From: Ancylostoma caninum
Taxonomy: Eukaryota > Nematoda > Chromadorea > Rhabditida > Ancylostomatidae
Direction: 5' to 3'
Length of the DNA stretch: 64,000 bases
Assembly (NCBI GenBank): GCA_037903475.1
Contig: JBAJFG010000538.1
Location: 1,302,001-1,366,000 of the forward strand
Shown: piece after piece, positions 59,360 through 64,000 of the stretch
Layout: every line of letters begins with the position of its first letter
Numbering within the stretch: position 1 is the stretch's first letter
Notes under the pieces: model-generated
Told to the model about the DNA's origin: nothing
Seen by the model: the letters and a program-made list of their open reading frames with translations, nothing else
Database searches by the model: none
Translations under genes and position numbers: made by a program

Positions 59360-59728
59360 ACAGCACCTCTCCTTTCCTTCTTTCTTTTTTTCTTTTTTCT
59401 TTCTTTCTCTTTTTCCTTCTTACTTCCTTCTCTTCTTCTTCTTTTCCTTCTCCTCGTTTCTTTCATTCCTACCGTGCCTTCCTTTTCTCCTGTTTTATCT
59501 TTTTTTTCTTTTTTCTTCTTTTTCAATTTCTTTCCCTTCCTTCCACCCTCTTGTTTTCATTCGCTTCTTTCCACCCTCTTTTTTCCTTCCTCTTCCTTCC
59601 AGCCTCTCCATTCCTTTCCTTTCATCCTTTTCTTCCCATCCTTTTCTTTGATCGCTTTCTTTCCACCCTGCTCTTTCCTTCCTCTTCTCCCATGTCTTTC
59701 TTTTTCTTTCCCTTTCTTTTCTCTTAAC
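59360..59728 (+). repeat. polypyrimidine tract of about 370 bp
   Basis: Almost pure C and T on the plus strand (TTCCTTCTTTCTTTTTTTCT and similar), broken by a few single purines. All open frames across it (F, S, L and P rich on +; K, E and R rich on -) are products of this composition. It lies about 360 bases upstream of the first transporter exon. Confidence 0.9.
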
Positions 59729-60063
59729 TCTTCCCCAGGTTTCGTTCTATCATGTTATATCTTGCTCTCCGAAGATATCATGTTTCGCAGAGCTTCTTAT
59801 TTCGAAGCTCAAGATAAAAAGTGCATGGCCTTCCATGTATAGAGTTCTGATTGGAAGTCTATTTATATCAGCTTCCAGAACATTCCATTCCACCTCAATA
59901 GCATTCCCATTGTAGTCCTGAGGAAAAAAGCACCATGAAATTGAAGAATCTTCCCTCGTTGGTCAACAGAAGATATTCTTTTCTCTGACAACATCTAATG
60001 CTTTTCAGCTTTCACATTTCTTTCAATATTATATACAAGGAGCAATCTATCCTGAATGCATCA

Positions 60064-60074
60064 TTCTTTTTCAG
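60064..60074 (+). promoter_or_regulatory. splice acceptor 11 bases before the transporter start codon
   Basis: TTCTTTTTCAG ends at 60074, 11 bases before the ATG at 60086. This fits a spliced-leader trans-splice site, or the end of an intron following an untranslated or short coding exon. The frame upstream of the ATG has no stop back to the acceptor, so a further 5' coding exon cannot be excluded. Confidence 0.45.
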
Positions 60075-60085
60075 CCACCCAAGTG

Positions 60086-63000
60086 ATGCCGTCAATATCG
60101 ATACACGTGCTTTCCTTAGCACTCTGCTTGTCGTCAGGATTCCAACAAGGATACATCGCGTCGGTTCTGAATCAGCCCTATCTCCAAATCGAGAATTACA
60201 TCAATGAATCATGGACTGAGAGGATGGATAAACCTCTTAAAGCAGATGTCCTAGTGAGTTTAATCCCTGGATTGATTTGAAAAAGCCAGGAATTCTATGG
60301 TAATTTTGCAGAATGTGTTGTGGTCGCTGCTGAACGTCTGCTTCCCGATAGCCACCATTTTCGGACAATTCCTCGCCGCGTTCCTATGCAAGGAGATCGG
60401 CCGAAAAGGCACTGCTCTCCTAGCAAGTTCCCTGTACATCCCAGGTGTGCTGTTGTGCGCCGCTGCGAAGTACCTGCACCCCTACTTTGAGCTGCTCTAC
60501 ATTGGCAGAATTCTTTGGTAAGTCGAAAAGGAATAATTACTTATATCTGTCTTGGAGGGATGTTTTTCAAATTTAGGTCGCTTGCAAACGGCATAAATAG
60601 TGTGAATGCGACTGTCTGGATCGTCGAATGTGCACCGCCAGAGATTCGTGGAAGAATGGCCGCGATGCAGGAGTTTTTCATGGCTGCAGGTTAGCTATCT
60701 AGTATGCATTTACCAGGTTTATAAATACAATTTCCAGAGCCCAGTCAAGGATTGTATAATCTCTGAAAGAGACTCTATCAATGTCGGAGAAAAAAAAACC
60801 AACATTTGTTTGGCTAAATTGTTTTCTCGGAGCACTAGTTCGTAAAATTCCCCTTGAGAAACATTTCGATTGTAACTAAATGGGGAACAAACTAGTTTTA
60901 TACTCCTTCTCATCAGCGAAGATAACCGAAGATATTCTAGAGCAAAAAGCACCAGAAAGTGTGTTGCATTCGGAGAAGCATTTGAGGAACGTAGATGGTT
61001 TCTAGAAATAGCTAAATACTCGACTATTTCCGACATTCAAACAGGACATAATTGCAAAAGCCATTTGAGGAAGACCCATGATTCCTGGAAAATTTCCGAT
61101 CATTGAATTTAAAAATATCTGGGCCTCTAAAATTCAAATGTTGTGCTACCCCTCCTCTCGTTCTCTTCTTCTCACCAGCACCTCTCTGATTCTGGATATC
61201 TCAAAGAAAATTAAGTGAACATTCCATCATCACAAGATACTCTCTTCAGGTGCCCTTGTCACTCAAGGCCTGGGAGTGCCGTTCTCAAGTGACGAGCTGT
61301 GGCCCTACGTTTTCATACCCAACGTCGTTTTTGTGCTATTTTCCATGGCATTGTTCGCTTTCGTCTACGAATCGCCTCAGTACATCATGGAAAAGGAGGG
61401 AAATAAAGACAAGGTAAAGAGATATCATCGCATTGCTGTCGTTATCGACTTAGTCTAATTTTTTTCAGGCTCGCAAAGCGCTCGCAGCCTACCACGGAGT
61501 GAGCATTGACGACGCATCCGTCGAGTCCGAGCTGAGAATCTGTGAGGACAGCGCGACGAAGCAGAATTCGAAAGCAAACGTAGGTCTTGGGAAACACTGC
61601 TTTATGCTAAAGAAGCTCTGCGAGTGCAAAGCTTAACTGTTCAGGGTGCAAAGAGCGCGATAAAGATCGAGCACGACTCTATCACTGTGATCTTCATGCC
61701 ATGGAAAGCCCAGGACGCAACTTCCCAAGTCATCCGAGAAGCAGCATGGCTTGGAGTGATGGTCAAGGTAGGTCCGCAAGATTTCTTGGATAAATTGATC
61801 GTTTGCAAGGCTGCACTATTCCAGATTGCCTATGTCTTCACTGGTGCACGGTGTCTGCGCGCGTTCAGCACCTATGTTCTCTATGGATTAGGCGGGTGGA
61901 GCTTTGACAGCGCTCTTTATGGATCTTTCGTGACAAGTGAGTAAAGTACCTATCTCTTTAGTAACACATATACCGTATATCGGCTGTGCTTGCATCACAA
62001 AGTCGCTAAAAGACTTCAAAAACAAAAAAAACCCGAAGAAAGCTGAGAAAAGTAAAGTCTAGCGCTTTGTGACAGGGTCTGTATATGGATTCCGACGTGT
62101 CCAATGTGGTTAAGTTTGACCTCCAACATTTGAGCAGTCTGAAAAAAATTGGACAGTATTGTATTTTCTTGTTTGAACTTACTTAATGCTAAATAAGTTT
62201 TGATAATATTGTTATAGTTCACCTGAACTGTTATGTCAAACTACCTTTGGGAACAAACTTTGGCTGAATTTTGGCCATGCAAACCTCCATATCTCCGAGG
62301 CCGAATTCGGTCATGTTGGACAAGTCCCAAAGGAAGCTCATATTCCTGGAGAACAAGTGCACATGTAGTGTTCCACATAAGTGCAGATGGAAATCCATTT
62401 TAGGAAAGAAAATATCCAGAAAATAATAGTTTTTTAAGAGGATCCCACCTTGACTTTCGCACTGAGGTCCTGAAATAACCAAAGCCGTTACAATGCGTTG
62501 ATTGTAGCGATGTTCATCACGCTTTTTGAAAGTGCCGAAAGACCGATCTCTGAATCCCCTGTTTTGGGGAGCTTTAGGGCGGAGCTTCCATGCAATGAAG
62601 GATTTCTGCCACAAACACTAATGTGTGAGCCTTTTGACACGGACCCGCAGCCGCCAATCGGTGAAGCTGAACATGTCAAACATGTTGCGCTAGCAATGGG
62701 GTATACGCGACAAAAGCCCGAGTGGAAATTCCAACCTGAAGTTACCTCAAAAAGAGTTTTTAGAAACAGGTTTCTTGGCAATTTCCTCGCGAAAAATGTA
62801 TATTATTGTGATCAGCGTTCCATGAGAGCTGTAACTATGTAAAAATCTCGGAAATAATGGTAAAATGTGACCCTGCCCTCAAAGGAAGAAAAACACTCAT
62901 AGCTGCTCGTCACGCTATCTACAGATCAAATTTTATACTTTCTCTATTCCAGGTCTTCTCAGACTACCCTTCACTCTCATCCCTGTGTTCCTTGTGGATC

Positions 63001-63654
63001 GTCTCGGACGACGACCGTTGATGATCTCATCAACGGCGATCTCCGCGCTTTCCCTGATCGCTATGATTGTCGCCATCGATCTTGGGCCAAATTTCAAGGT
63101 ATACTGACTTTCCCGGATTTTGAGGAGAACAACGTCATCCAGAATGTTCCAGGTTATCACACTCATTGGACTCTCTGTGCTGCTGCTCATAACAGCATGT
63201 GGAATCGGCTCCGTATCAAGATTCTACGCCGCTGAGCTGGTGCCGAGGAGTCTGCTAATTTCATCAGTTTCGATCCTGACGATGTTCGAGGCGTTGACGA
63301 AAATCGCAGTGGAGTTCGCCTGGTATCCAGTTGCCAATGTGGTAAGTAGCATTTCTGCGATTTTTCTGGATTCTTTCCTTGGAAGTGTCTCATGAATGTG
63401 GCTTTCTTAAGATTGGTGCCCAATCTCTTCTGATGTTCCTGCTCCCCACCGCTGTGTTTCTGCTGATTATGTGGGCATTCTGCCCCGAAACAAGTAAAAG
63501 AACTGTTAATGAGGTGGGTTTTTTTTTGCCGTTTTAGCACAGAAAAATCCTAGATTTCCTTGTTTTTTGAAATCCAATTAATCCAAGAAGCCATTTGCAG
63601 GTTCTCAACGAAGTCGCAATGCGAAAGAACCTAAAAGTCTCCTTCCCAATGTGA
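60086..63654 (+). CDS. MFS sugar transporter, SLC2/GLUT-like (eleven exons, 495 aa)
   Basis: Coding exons: 60086-60253, 60312-60517, 60577-60689, 61250-61413, 61469-61579, 61645-61767, 61825-61936, 62953-63098, 63153-63341, 63412-63513 and 63601-63654, with GT-AG borders and continuous frame. This family moves hexoses or polyols across membranes with twelve helices. Seen: helix 1 ending GFQQGYIASVLNQP; EIGRKG after helix 2 (residues 84-89; the family's G-R-K/R loop); PPEIRGR after helix 4 (145-151); ESPQY after helix 6 (203-207); a hydrophilic central loop (to about 285); VDRLGRRP after helix 8 (347-354); FYAAELVPRS after helix 10; PETSKR after helix 12 (469-474). The length is normal. The start was chosen because helix 1 begins six residues later and an acceptor lies just upstream. 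Helix 7 lacks an obvious QLSG-type glucose motif, so the substrate is unknown. Introns 3 (560 bp) and 7 (1016 bp) are longer than the rest (52-87 bp). Confidence 0.93.
61937..62952 (+). other. long intron 7 of the sugar transporter
   Basis: It starts GTGAGT and ends TTCCAG. It carries a 114-codon frame (62498-62842, +) and overlapping minus-strand frames of 127 and 97 codons, none with a recognised domain. The absence of stops over about 350 bases on both strands hints at an inserted element. No inverted-repeat ends were found. Confidence 0.5.
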
Positions 63655-63969
63655 TAGGACCTGTGGATGTCTCTTTGCTAAGAAATATGCACAAATTGTT
63701 CTTAATGTACATAGCCAGTTCTTTCTCTCACTAGTGTGTTCCTATATTTTCATGTAACCATGGAATGTGCCTTCTCGGGCGTTTATACTACTCCACAGCA
63801 TCTCATAGCCATGTCGGGTTGCATTTTATGGTCGAGACATCGTAACTATTATTTCAACGAAGTCTAATCACCGCTCCAGCGGCGATTTCTCTGAGACAGA
63901 TTTTCTACGACTTTTCTACGAAGTATACAAAGCTCAATTCTACTGTTTTACTACATGTGTAATAACCGT

Positions 63970-63975
63970 AATAAA
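63970..63975 (+). terminator. polyadenylation signal AATAAA for the sugar transporter
   Basis: AATAAA about 315 bases after the stop codon, near the right window edge, with no earlier AATAAA in the 3' region. Confidence 0.5.
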
Positions 63976-64000
63976 TGAGTTCGAACCTACATATATCTTA

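Noticed and set aside
59032..59727. 231-codon open frame, the longest in the window
   Set aside because: Its second half is the polypyrimidine tract (F/S/L/P only), and overlapping frames are equally open. This is composition, not coding.

Overview
The window looks like nuclear DNA of a strongylid (clade V) nematode, most likely a hookworm-type genome. The evidence is small-exon protein genes with GT-AG introns and nematode-style TTTTCAG or TTTGCAG acceptors, acceptors lying at or just before start codons (as in spliced-leader trans-splicing), and long gene-poor stretches full of decayed mariner, Tc1 and Mutator-type transposons and foldback elements. The species assignment is an inference. 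There are no bacterial operons, rRNA genes, intact tRNA genes or CRISPR arrays.

Two genes can be reconstructed end to end on the + strand. The first (14364-22233, ten exons, 328 aa) is a sideroflexin of the SFXN5 type, a mitochondrial inner-membrane carrier. Its two longest introns are largely filled by mobile elements: a 2 kb inverted-repeat element and an internal 200 bp tandem duplication in intron 3, and a broken Tc1-like element in intron 4. Intron 8 holds opposing mariner fragments. The second (60086-63654, eleven exons, 495 aa) is a major facilitator superfamily sugar transporter with all the usual family signatures. Both have AATAAA signals downstream.

Layout. 1-14 kb: a mariner 5' part cut by the window edge, foldback elements, two related 42-bp minisatellites open in frame on both strands, and a 1.77 kb palindrome. 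14-22 kb: sideroflexin. 22-29 kb: decayed coding remnants, namely the tail of a tyrosine recombinase, a degenerate protein with a repeated KQVVDK-like unit, and a Mutator-like (MULE) transposase. 29-45 kb: dense repeats, including palindromic elements, a minisatellite, mariner remnants and dispersed solo arms. 45-59 kb: mostly unassigned DNA with one Tc1-like element. 59-64 kb: a long polypyrimidine tract followed by the sugar transporter.

The two genes show no functional link to each other. The main theme is transposon traffic: several inverted-repeat families occur here as a complete copy plus solo or partial copies elsewhere in the window, which lets element ends be defined from this sequence alone. 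I found no convincing new multi-gene system. The least explained items are the 42-bp dual-strand-open arrays, the KQVVDK repeat region and the tRNA-like modules inside both arms of one palindrome.
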